DNA of 64,000 bases from Methanolobus sediminis (GTDB taxonomy: Archaea > Halobacteriota > Methanosarcinia > Methanosarcinales > Methanosarcinaceae), in contig NZ_CP133592.1 of the NCBI RefSeq assembly GCF_031312595.1, positions 1,364,001 to 1,428,000 on the forward strand, read 5' to 3'. Shown one piece after another: positions 28,861 through 37,487 of this stretch; positions within the stretch are counted from its first letter, which is position 1; each line of letters opens with the position of its first letter. The translations under genes and the position numbers were made by a program. The notes below the pieces were generated by a model that ran no database searches, had not been told where the DNA came from, and saw only the letters and a list, made by a program, of their open reading frames with translations.

Positions 28861-31077
28861 TTAATCAGACTTGTCATCTTTGCCAATGGATAGCATCCTG
28901 GCATTTATGGCAACTATGATCGTACTCATTGACATAAGCACTGCTCCTGCTGCCGGTGAAAGCAATATTCCCTGCTGGTACAGCACTCCTGCAGCGAGCG
29001 GTATTGCCAGTGCATTGTAACCCGTTGCCCAGAAGAGGTTCTGCACCATTTTACTGTACGTTGCCTTTGAAAGTTCCATGATCGCCAGCACATCAAGCGG
29101 ATTACTTTTTACAAGTACTATGTCCGCTGTTTCCACTGCAACATCAGTTCCTGCTCCAATGGCTATACCCACATCAGCCTGTGCAAGGGCAGGTGCATCA
29201 TTGATTCCATCTCCCACCATCGCAACGATGAGTCCCCTTTCCTGAACCTCCTTTATTCTGGAAGCCTTCTCATCTGGCAGGACACCTGCAAAGTACTCAT
29301 CAAGGCCGATCTGGTCTGCAACTCTTTCAGCCACCTGCTTCTGGTCACCTGTAAGCATAAAACATTTGATGCTCATTTCTTTCAGCTTGCTCACAGCTTC
29401 TTTTGATTCAGGCCTGACCACGTCTTCAAGTGCAATAGCTCCCACTGCCTTCTCATCGATAAGAACAAAAACCGTGGTCATCCCCTGACTGCTTATTTCC
29501 TTCAGTTTCTTTTCAGGATAACCAATTCCTTCTACTTCCAGATATGCGGGACTTACGACCTTCACATCTTTTCCATTAACAGTTCCCTGTGCACCTTTTC
29601 CTGAAATGGCACTGAAATTCTCAACCTTATATTCAGGTTCAGCAGAATTCAGTATCCCCTTTGCTATCGGATGCTCGGAATCAGATTCAATGGATGCTGC
29701 ATAACTGAGTATTTCTTCTTCCTGCATGTTCTCATCAAAGACAACAACGTCACTGACTCCGAATTCTCCCTTTGTGAGAGTTCCTGTCTTGTCAAAAACA
29801 ATTGCATCAATATTCCTTGCTCTCTCAAATGGTCCCCTGTTCCTGATAAGCAGTCCGTTACGTGCACCTATGGCAGAGGAGACGGCAACCACGAGTGGGA
29901 TTGCAAGTCCCAGAGCATGGGGGCAGGTGATAACCATAACAGTCACCGCTCTCTCAATTGAGAAAGCCAGATCGGTATCTGCCAGCCAGAACCATGCAAA
30001 AAAAGTGAGTGTACCTGCTGTTAGAGCGATTATTGTGAGCCACAATGCTGCTCTGTCAGCAAGATTCTGGGTTTTTGATTTGCTTTGCTGTGCCTGTGAG
30101 ACCAGGTCAAGCATTTGTGACAGGAAAGAATCCTTTCCTGTTTTACGAACCTCAACTGTAAGAGAACCTTCACCGTTGATAGCACCGGCAATAACTTCGT
30201 TCCCTTTTTCCTTTGGAACCGGATTTGATTCGCCTGTAAGCATTGCCTCATTTACAGAACTCTGTCCGTCAACCACAATACCATCAACAGGAATCTTCTC
30301 TCCGGGTTTGACAAGGACTTTATCTTCAATTTTAAGTTCGTCAATCGGGAAGTCATCTGTTTTTCCATCAGGTTTCAGGAGATGAGCATCCGATGGCAGG
30401 AGTTTGACCAGTTCCTGCAAGGCCATTGATGCTCCCATCACAGATTTCATTTCCATCCAGTGCCCGAGGAGCATGATGTCTATCAGGGTTGCGAGTTCCC
30501 AGAAAAAGAGCTTACCTTCAAGCCCGAATACAACAAGACTGCTGTATCCGTAGGCAACGGTGATGGCAACCGCGATAAGTGTCATCATGCCGGGATTTTT
30601 TGCTGAGAGTTCGTCTTTTATTCCTTTGAGGAAAGGCCAGCCACCATAGAAGAAAACTGTAGTTGAGAACACAAACAGCAGGTATGTGTCACCGGAAAAA
30701 GATGGAATGGTAATTCCAAGACCTGAGTTAAGGAAAATCTGAATAATCGGAGACAGGAGAAGTATTGGTATCGTCAGGAGAATTGATATCCAGAACCTTT
30801 TCCTGAAATCCTGAACCATCATTGCATGGTGGTTTGAATGGTCTCCATGACTCTGGTGACCTTCATGTACCTGATGGGATTCGTGTTTTCCATGTCCTGA
30901 ATGTCCATCATGTTCACTATGAGAAGTATGACTTTCATGCTCACCATCAGCTTTCTCTGTCATTTCATGATGCATACCATGATTCATTTTATGATGTTCT
31001 GCATGACCACCCTCATTCTCAGTTTCATGTTCATGCATTCCATTTTCCATTTTCATGGCAGAATCATCATGGTCCAT
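28861..31077 (-). CDS. copB: Copper-translocating P1B-type ATPase, CopB-like
   Basis: A 738-residue heavy-metal P-type ATPase. The first about 95 residues are a His/Met-rich metal-binding tail. The membrane metal site is CPH (VITCPHALGLAIP), the P1B-3 (CopB) signature, as opposed to CPC in CopA. The phosphorylation motif is DKTGTLT, and the hinge GDGINDAP and TGES motifs are present. It probably exports copper ions; family members differ on Cu+ versus Cu2+. It lies 24 bases downstream of cooS, in the same direction, so they may be co-transcribed. Confidence 0.93.
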   Translation of the reverse strand: MDHDDSAMKMENGMHEHETENEGGHAEHHKMNHGMHHEMTEKADGEHESHTSHSEHDGHSGHGKHESHQVHEGHQSHGDHSNHHAMMVQDFRKRFWISILLTIPILLLSPIIQIFLNSGLGITIPSFSGDTYLLFVFSTTVFFYGGWPFLKGIKDELSAKNPGMMTLIAVAITVAYGYSSLVVFGLEGKLFFWELATLIDIMLLGHWMEMKSVMGASMALQELVKLLPSDAHLLKPDGKTDDFPIDELKIEDKVLVKPGEKIPVDGIVVDGQSSVNEAMLTGESNPVPKEKGNEVIAGAINGEGSLTVEVRKTGKDSFLSQMLDLVSQAQQSKSKTQNLADRAALWLTIIALTAGTLTFFAWFWLADTDLAFSIERAVTVMVITCPHALGLAIPLVVAVSSAIGARNGLLIRNRGPFERARNIDAIVFDKTGTLTKGEFGVSDVVVFDENMQEEEILSYAASIESDSEHPIAKGILNSAEPEYKVENFSAISGKGAQGTVNGKDVKVVSPAYLEVEGIGYPEKKLKEISSQGMTTVFVLIDEKAVGAIALEDVVRPESKEAVSKLKEMSIKCFMLTGDQKQVAERVADQIGLDEYFAGVLPDEKASRIKEVQERGLIVAMVGDGINDAPALAQADVGIAIGAGTDVAVETADIVLVKSNPLDVLAIMELSKATYSKMVQNLFWATGYNALAIPLAAGVLYQQGILLSPAAGAVLMSMSTIIVAINARMLSIGKDDKSD

Positions 31078-31101
31078 TTTCTTTCACCGGTAAATCCTTT
31101 T

Positions 31102-33042
31102 TTAGATTCCGAGCTTCTTACGGTTGTTCTCAATATGTTCAAGCATGAGCTCAACTGCTTTTACGGCATCAGTTTCCACATTCATTACTCCGCCTGTAAC
31201 GTCTTTACAGTCCTCGGTGAGGAGTTTCACAAGATTTGGTGCTCCTGTAACGGTTGGAACAGGATTTACATGTGTATAAAGTCCGAATGCCAGTGCAAAT
31301 ATAGCGTCTATCGTTGCTTTCTGCTCCATATACTCAGGTGCAGTGGCAACAACTGGCAGATCAGGCACAGGCACATCGCCAAGAGCTGCAGATACAGCAG
31401 CTATCAGGTCAGCAATTCTGCCAGTATCGGTACAGGTTCCGTAACTGAGCACCGGAGGAATTCCCAGTGCTTCACAGATAGCTTTTAGTCCCGGTCCTGC
31501 AAGTTCTTTTGCTTCGGGACTGCAGAGTCCTCCAACCTGCATGGCTGCATTGCCACATCCCATGGAAAGCACCAGTACATCCCTTTTGATCAATTCCTTT
31601 GCAACGGCAATACTGTGACTGTCCTGACCTGTGTCTCTTAAGGTTGTACAGGAAACAAGTCCTGCTACACCACGCAGAGTACCGTCTTTGATGGCATCCA
31701 GAAGCGGGTCAAGTTTTCCTCCAAGAGCATCCAGTATGCTTTCTGTGGAAAAGCCCACCACAGCTTCACTCATCGGCAGATCTGTAACAGGCTTAACACT
31801 GGCCTTCCGTTCCTTGAAATTATCAATTCCCATCTGAAGCAGTTTTGCTGCCTGCTCACTGGCTTTTTCAGGAATGTAGTCCAAACGGTCACTGACTCCT
31901 TCAAATGAAACAAGGTCGCTTACGGGGATAAGTTTGAATTTGTATTTTTCAGCATATATCGGGTCTATTGGCATGGAGCAGTTCATATCTGCAACAAAGA
32001 TGTCCACACAACCGCTTGCAAGCACAGCTTCCTGCATGATCCAGTTTCCTGTAAATCCGTAGAAAGCATCATCCATTTCCCATCGCTGGATCATTTCCTG
32101 TCCCGTTTCAATGTTGGCGATCACCCTGAGACCTTTTGCTCCAACCTGCTTGGCTTTATCCTGCCACTCAGGTGTTCTTGCAAGCTGCACCATGGCAAAT
32201 CCCAGGAATGGCTCGTGACCGTTAGGAAGGATATTTACATAATCAGGATCAAGCACTCCGAGATCTACTCTCATGTTGTGAGGTTTGGGCAATCCGAATA
32301 TGATGTCTTGGCAGTATTCATTGACTATCTGGCTCTGGTATGCCATTGCCACACCAAGTTTCATGGCCTTCAGTGCAAGACTGACGTAATTTCCATCTAC
32401 ATTGGTCAGGGATGAGCTTGTTGATCTCAGGATCTCTGTCTGGATTCCTCCGGGGAAGATACCGATCTTCTTCCATAAATCCTGCCTCTCCTTTGGAGCA
32501 AGCAATTCTACGATTTTGCTTGGCTGTCCGTATTCCCTTGTAAAATCTTCTTCTACAAAGTCACAGAGTTTCAGGGCAACATCGCCTATATTTCCACTGA
32601 GATCTATTCCAAGTCTTCCGGCGAAGTTTCTCAGTTTTTCCTCTTCGGTGATCTTAAAAGGAGTTTCACCCTTTGCGGTGGCTCGAAGTGTCTTGATTGT
32701 CTGATTGGTATGATATTGATAGGTCGAGGCACCCATGACGTTACGTAAAAGCATCATGCGCATGGCCATTCCATCGGCAGTTATTCCACAAACTCCCCTT
32801 TTGTCCTTCAGTGCATCGCCGCGGCAAGGTCCATTGGAACAAAGGTCACAACGCATACCTCCCTGGCAGAAATTACATCTTCTGTCCGGACTGCTACCCA
32901 TACCCTGGGCTTCATAGCGGTCCCAGATATTGGTTATACCGTCTTCTTTTATCCTTTTATACACTGTACGCACTGACTCATGATACGATATTCTGTCATC
33001 TTCCACATTAATTCCCCATATGTGTTCGGATTTTGCATCCAT
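31102..33042 (-). CDS. cooS: Ni-carbon monoxide dehydrogenase catalytic subunit, with altered C-cluster ligand
   Basis: A 646-residue monofunctional CODH. The D/B-cluster cysteines are at 56, 59, 65, 68, 73 and 85. C-cluster ligands present are His276 (NGHEPFL), Cys355, Cys465 (VSCTTLR), Cys496 (MGCGNAA) and Cys537 (GTCTDTG), as is the Lys near 575. At the usual ICCTGNE site the sequence is NIETGQE, so the Fe-ligand Cys (Cys295 in Carboxydothermus CODH-II) is replaced by Glu312. Activity toward CO may therefore be changed or lost. It is divergent from a membrane polyferredoxin gene at 33151 and upstream of copB. Confidence 0.9.
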   Translation of the reverse strand: MDAKSEHIWGINVEDDRISYHESVRTVYKRIKEDGITNIWDRYEAQGMGSSPDRRCNFCQGGMRCDLCSNGPCRGDALKDKRGVCGITADGMAMRMMLLRNVMGASTYQYHTNQTIKTLRATAKGETPFKITEEEKLRNFAGRLGIDLSGNIGDVALKLCDFVEEDFTREYGQPSKIVELLAPKERQDLWKKIGIFPGGIQTEILRSTSSSLTNVDGNYVSLALKAMKLGVAMAYQSQIVNEYCQDIIFGLPKPHNMRVDLGVLDPDYVNILPNGHEPFLGFAMVQLARTPEWQDKAKQVGAKGLRVIANIETGQEMIQRWEMDDAFYGFTGNWIMQEAVLASGCVDIFVADMNCSMPIDPIYAEKYKFKLIPVSDLVSFEGVSDRLDYIPEKASEQAAKLLQMGIDNFKERKASVKPVTDLPMSEAVVGFSTESILDALGGKLDPLLDAIKDGTLRGVAGLVSCTTLRDTGQDSHSIAVAKELIKRDVLVLSMGCGNAAMQVGGLCSPEAKELAGPGLKAICEALGIPPVLSYGTCTDTGRIADLIAAVSAALGDVPVPDLPVVATAPEYMEQKATIDAIFALAFGLYTHVNPVPTVTGAPNLVKLLTEDCKDVTGGVMNVETDAVKAVELMLEHIENNRKKLGI

Positions 33043-33150
33043 ATGTATTTGGTACGGCAGACTTTAAAACTCTTTGGAAATTATAAAATTGAAAAGAATA
33101 GCCAAAAGTTAATATCTATAAAAGTGTAAAAATAATACCCTGGTGAAATT

Positions 33151-33780
33151 ATGTTAAAGATAACTCCCTATATGGGACCGCTTGTTATCATCGTTTCAAT
33201 AGCAGGGCTATGGTTCCCGCTGCTTGGTTATTTTATGTTGCTGGTATTTGGCGCTATTTTCCTGATAGCGCCATTCCGAGGCCGCTGGTTCTGTGGAAAC
33301 CTTTGCCCAAGGGGTAGCTTCATGGATTTCTGGGTGGGTAAAGTCTCTGAAAAAAGAAAGATACCTAAGTTTCTCAAAAGCTACTGGATAAGAGTTCCTC
33401 TTTTCATGCTGATGATTGTCTTTATGGGTTACAGGCTCATGAATACTCATGGACTCATCAACCAGATTGGAATGGTGCTTGTGATAATGTGTCTGGTAAC
33501 GTCTTCCATTGCAGTTGTATTGGGAGTTACAATAGCTCCCAGGACATGGTGTACTTTCTGTCCAATGGGAACACTCCAGAGCATAGTGGGTGTGAATAAG
33601 TATCCGCTGCAAATGGACATAGAAAAATGTATCAAATGCCACAAATGTGAAAAGATATGTCCTATGCACCTGAATATTGTGGAAATGACACATAATCCTG
33701 ATTGTATCAAATGCGGAAGATGCATTGATATTTGTCCAAAGGATGCACTTAGTTTCAAAAAATCAGTGAAAAGCGCGTGA
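33151..33780 (+). CDS. NapH/NosR-like membrane 4Fe-4S protein
   Basis: A 209-residue protein with about four transmembrane helices and three types of Cys motif. Two are membrane-proximal CxxxCP motifs (WFCGNLCPRG and WCTFCPMG), as in NapH/NosR/CcoG. The others are a pair of ferredoxin-like 4Fe-4S motifs at the end (CIKCHKCEKICP, CIKCGRCIDICP). It probably passes electrons between soluble ferredoxin and the membrane. Divergent from cooS with a 108-base gap, so an electron link to CooS is plausible but is inference. Confidence 0.85.
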   Translation: MLKITPYMGPLVIIVSIAGLWFPLLGYFMLLVFGAIFLIAPFRGRWFCGNLCPRGSFMDFWVGKVSEKRKIPKFLKSYWIRVPLFMLMIVFMGYRLMNTHGLINQIGMVLVIMCLVTSSIAVVLGVTIAPRTWCTFCPMGTLQSIVGVNKYPLQMDIEKCIKCHKCEKICPMHLNIVEMTHNPDCIKCGRCIDICPKDALSFKKSVKSA

Positions 33781-33866
33781 TTTTTCCTCTCTACCTTTTC
33801 TTTTTTATCTTTTAATTCTATTCTTCCAGCAGATACAAAAGCAATGACTAACTTTTTAAAGTAAAT

Positions 33867-34664
33867 ATGGACACACTGAATTTTGACGGCTCATGCGACC
33901 CGAATCCCGGAGGAATAATGGGATTCGGATGGATAATCAACTGGAGTAGCGGCAAAAAAGCAACTGAAGGTAGTAAGGAAAAGAAACCTTCAAAATCCAA
34001 TACCAATAACGTTGCCGAGTACACAGCCCTGAAAGAAGGTATTTCCAATTACCTGGAACTCGGAGGAAAGGGTCCTCTCCACGTTCGTGGTGACAGTAAA
34101 CTTGTAATAAGCCAGATGTCAGGGAAATGGAAAGTCAATAACGAAAATCTTGCAAAGATCAAAGAGGAAACTGATTCCATAATCAAAAAACATAACCTGA
34201 AGGTTAAATTCACATGGGTTCCCAGGGAACAGAACACCATTGCTGACAGGCTTGCACTTCCTAAATCCAGAAGAAACAAAATTTCGAAAACAGAATCAAA
34301 TACGGATTCAAATACAGGTTCTGTAAAACCTGAGAACAGGAAGTTCGTTGCAGATGTGAATTCATCTTCGGTTTCTTCAAAACTAAGACTTCAGATCAAT
34401 GAACTTAACACCTCTCCCTCTCCAGGTTTCAAATCCTTTGCACAGCTTAAGGTTGGTGGATTCGACTCATTTTCAAGGAAGAAACTTGAGACCTTGCAGA
34501 AGGAAGCAGGTTCCAAAGCTTCAGCCATTGCTGAAAAGGAGTTTTCAAACAATCCAACTCAACAGGCTTCAGCACTCAGGTGGATGCTTCGGGGACTTTC
34601 CACTGACCTTGCAGTAAAAAAGGTCAAAGTAGATATTGAACTCAGTAAAAAGAGAAAAAAGTAA
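33867..34664 (+). CDS. rnhA: RNase HI-like protein with C-terminal extension
   Basis: A 265-residue protein. The N-terminal 135 residues are an RNase HI domain with the four acidic residues visible: Asp in NFDGSCDPNPGG, Glu in NVAEYTALKEG, Asp in VRGDSKLV and Asp in NTIADRLA. This type removes RNA from RNA:DNA hybrids. The C-terminal 110 residues are polar, with Ser/Asn/Lys, and end in a helical region with no recognised domain. Its role may be to bind nucleic acid or a partner. Confidence 0.85.
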   Translation: MDTLNFDGSCDPNPGGIMGFGWIINWSSGKKATEGSKEKKPSKSNTNNVAEYTALKEGISNYLELGGKGPLHVRGDSKLVISQMSGKWKVNNENLAKIKEETDSIIKKHNLKVKFTWVPREQNTIADRLALPKSRRNKISKTESNTDSNTGSVKPENRKFVADVNSSSVSSKLRLQINELNTSPSPGFKSFAQLKVGGFDSFSRKKLETLQKEAGSKASAIAEKEFSNNPTQQASALRWMLRGLSTDLAVKKVKVDIELSKKRKK

Positions 34665-34711
34665 TAGAAACATCAATTTATTGGGGTTACAGATTATCCA
34701 AAGTTCTATAT

Positions 34712-36265
34712 TTAGAATGGGGCTTTTCTGATGGTAAACCAGAAAACACTTCCACGGCCAATCGGATTATTTTCAACTCCAATCTCTCCACCGTGAAGTT
34801 CCACTATCCTTTTTGCAATGGCAAGACCAAGGCCGCTTCCCTTTATGCTACCTTTGTCTGCACGTCTGAAACGCTCGAATATCATTTCCCTGTCACTGTT
34901 GTTGATTCCTGAGCCGGTATCAGTGACCTGTATTTTCCATTTGTCCATTGCATCTGAAATGGATATTGATATTCTTCCATTTTGAGGAGTGAATTTTATA
35001 GCATTAGAGAGAAGGTTGAGGAACACCTCTTCCAGTATTGGATTGATAAAAGAGGAATATGGTCCTACTGCTTTGATATCGAAATGAATCCCATTTTTAC
35101 TCATTTCAGAACTAAGATTCCTGATAACTTTTTCAAGAACAGGCAAAAAGTCCTGCTCTTCAAATTTGATATCATCGATAGATTCCAGTTTAATGAACTT
35201 TGAAGCAGATTCTATCATGTAGATCATTCTTTCATTGTTCTTGTGAATCTTATCCAGCAGGTTCTGTTTGCTATCCTCATCTTCGACAATTATCAGTTCT
35301 TCAGTAAAGCCGCGTATTATATTTGCAGGATTGAGAAGGTCGTGTGTCAGTATGTCTGTGAAAAGCACTTTCAGGTGGTTTGCATCCTCTAGACGCTTTG
35401 CATATCGTTTGAGATTCTCTTCAGCTTCTTTCCTGCTTAGAGCTTCTGCAAGCACATTGGCCACAGATTGCATAAAGTGCATATCGTCTTTAGAGAACAT
35501 CCTTCTCTGCGTTGTATGTACGTTCATTACACCGTAAGGGTCTTCCCTGCTTCCGATGGTAACATCCATTCCACTGACGATACCATTTTCTCTTAGTAAA
35601 GATAATCCGCTGAATTTATCCTGCGAATTGTTTTCCTGAATAATTGTGTCTTTTTCGCAGTCAGAGTACAAAGTGTAGCAGACAATGTCATTCTTGCTGT
35701 CTTCACCTTCATTTTTGCTATTGTTTTCCTCTTCCCAGCCAACGCCTGCAACCATGACAGCATCATTGCCTTCTTTTTTCATGATTCGGCAATATTCGAC
35801 ATTAAGAGTGTCTGTCACAAGTCTGACCGACTCCTGCATGAGCTCATCAAGATCTGCTCCTGCAAGTCCTTCCTGTCCAAGCTTTGCAACGGCAGCCTGT
35901 TGTTTTTCTCTCATTTTCAGGGTATTTTCAATGGATTTGCATTCACTGATGTCCTTTGCGTGTCTCACTACCATTGAGACACTGCCGTTATCATCAAAAA
36001 GAGGTGAAAGCTCGATGAGTTTTGTTTTATTGTCAAGAGGATCTTCCATCTCGAATTTACAGCATTTTCCTGTTGCAAAAACCTCTAGCAAACGGCATGA
36101 TTCGCAGGGTTTGGTCTGCTTCATGAGGCAACTGTAACACAATGGATTACCCATTTTTTCATTTGCAGCTATAGAATCACAATTCTTCCAGTTGCTTGTT
36201 ACAATTCGCATATCCCGGTCTATTACAACTATGAGATCCTGTACTGATGACAGGGTTTTTTTCAA
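34712..36265 (-). CDS. Sensor histidine kinase (PAS, GAF, HisKA, HATPase), 5' end uncertain
   Basis: A 517-residue kinase. A PAS domain (about 1-115) contains several Cys (CYSCLMKQTKPCESC), which may bind a metal or cluster. A GAF domain follows (about 130-270). The dimerisation/phosphorylation helix has HDLLNPANIIRGF, and the ATPase part has N (LSNAIKF), G1 (DTGSGI) and G2 (GSGLGLAI) boxes. The only start is TTG at 36265 without a Shine-Dalgarno. The frame is open for another 69 bases upstream and encodes a helical linker (NDELNNSQLNLLKK), suggesting a 5'-truncated larger kinase. No response regulator is adjacent. Confidence 0.8.
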   Translation of the reverse strand: MKKTLSSVQDLIVVIDRDMRIVTSNWKNCDSIAANEKMGNPLCYSCLMKQTKPCESCRLLEVFATGKCCKFEMEDPLDNKTKLIELSPLFDDNGSVSMVVRHAKDISECKSIENTLKMREKQQAAVAKLGQEGLAGADLDELMQESVRLVTDTLNVEYCRIMKKEGNDAVMVAGVGWEEENNSKNEGEDSKNDIVCYTLYSDCEKDTIIQENNSQDKFSGLSLLRENGIVSGMDVTIGSREDPYGVMNVHTTQRRMFSKDDMHFMQSVANVLAEALSRKEAEENLKRYAKRLEDANHLKVLFTDILTHDLLNPANIIRGFTEELIIVEDEDSKQNLLDKIHKNNERMIYMIESASKFIKLESIDDIKFEEQDFLPVLEKVIRNLSSEMSKNGIHFDIKAVGPYSSFINPILEEVFLNLLSNAIKFTPQNGRISISISDAMDKWKIQVTDTGSGINNSDREMIFERFRRADKGSIKGSGLGLAIAKRIVELHGGEIGVENNPIGRGSVFWFTIRKAPF

Positions 36266-36624
36266 GAGATTGAGCTGACTATTATTCAGCTCATCGTTTT
36301 TTGTGTCACAGATTGAAATGTGAATCCCCCGGATAACTTTCAGTTATTATGATTCGGGAACGGATAGCTTATTACCAAAACATTATACTAGTAGTATAAT
36401 ATTATAAGACCGAATCAAGATGAAAACTCTCTAGAATTCTGCTATTTATATGTATCCGGGTTTTTCACATATGATGATGAGAATGAGCATGATATATTGT
36501 ATCATTATTTGTATACTTCTCAAAAAATAGGAATGGAATCTATATGAGGCGAATCAATAATATTATAAAGTCATAATATATCCAATCTCATATATTTACT
36601 ACAAATCAATATCTGATATTTATC
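36266..36624. other. AT-rich intergenic region, no gene seen
   Basis: This 359-base stretch between the histidine kinase and the K+ channel is AT-rich, with short runs such as GTAGTATAATATTATAA near 36392. The part next to the kinase (to about 36334) may code for the lost N-terminus of that gene. No RNA gene or clear terminator was found. Confidence 0.5.
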
Positions 36625-37479
36625 TTATAATTTTGTTCCGCAATGCTTACAAAAACGGGCATCGCTATCGTTTTTGTCATTTCCGCAATTATTGCAGATA
36701 TTCTCAGATCTTTTCTTTTCTCTTTCTTCAATGGAAGCAAAACTAATTTCCGCTGTTACAATACCTGTAGGAACGGCAATTATACTGTAACCAATTATCA
36801 TAATAACCGAAGAAAGTGCAATTCCAAGCGGAGTTTTCGGCACAACATCACCATATCCGACAGTTGTCAGGGTCACGATAGCCCAGTATATACTGAATGG
36901 TATACTTGTAAATCCGTTCGTTTCTCCCTCTATAAGATACATGAGTGAACCCAGGATAACTACAAGAGTTAGCACCGTGAAAAGAAAAACAGTAATCTTT
37001 CTTCGGCTGGCTTTCATAGCGGTTACCAATAGTTCAGCCTCATTGAGGAATTTGACAAGTTTGAGGATACGGAATATTCTCAGCACCCTGAGTATCCTGA
37101 TCACAAGCAGGAACTGGCTTCCCGGCAAAATGAGACTCAAGTATGTAGGCATGATGGCCAGCAAGTCTATTATTCCTAAAAGGCTGGTTGCATATCTGGT
37201 CTTGCTTTTAACACAAAGCATTCGAAGAGCATATTCAATTGTAAAAAGTATAGTGAAAAACCACTCTATATTAAAGAGTATGTCACCATGTGCAAGCCGG
37301 AATGATTTCACACTGTCCAGCATGACAGCCAGCACACTCAAGAGGATGCTTACTATCAGGATTATATCGAAATTTTTCCCGGCCGGAGTGTCTGCCTCAA
37401 AGATTATTTCGTAAAGATGGCTTCTCCAGTTATTCCCATCCGGTTTGTTATCTGAATACTTATCCTCGTTTGCAGCCAT
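36625..37479 (-). CDS. Voltage-gated-type potassium channel with zinc-ribbon tail
   Basis: A 284-residue six-helix ion channel. The segment corresponding to the voltage-sensor helix S4 has repeated Arg (VIRILRVLRIFRILKLVKF). The selectivity filter is TTVGYGD. At the C-terminus CNNCGNDKNDSDARFCKHCG forms a zinc ribbon, which is not usual for bacterial Kv channels. Start: ATG at 37479, with GAGG 8 bases upstream, rather than TTG at 37491. The gene is co-directional with and directly downstream of dinB (its TTG would overlap the dinB stop). Confidence 0.88.
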   Translation of the reverse strand: MAANEDKYSDNKPDGNNWRSHLYEIIFEADTPAGKNFDIILIVSILLSVLAVMLDSVKSFRLAHGDILFNIEWFFTILFTIEYALRMLCVKSKTRYATSLLGIIDLLAIMPTYLSLILPGSQFLLVIRILRVLRIFRILKLVKFLNEAELLVTAMKASRRKITVFLFTVLTLVVILGSLMYLIEGETNGFTSIPFSIYWAIVTLTTVGYGDVVPKTPLGIALSSVIMIIGYSIIAVPTGIVTAEISFASIEEREKKRSENICNNCGNDKNDSDARFCKHCGTKL

Positions 37480-37487
37480 TACTATCC

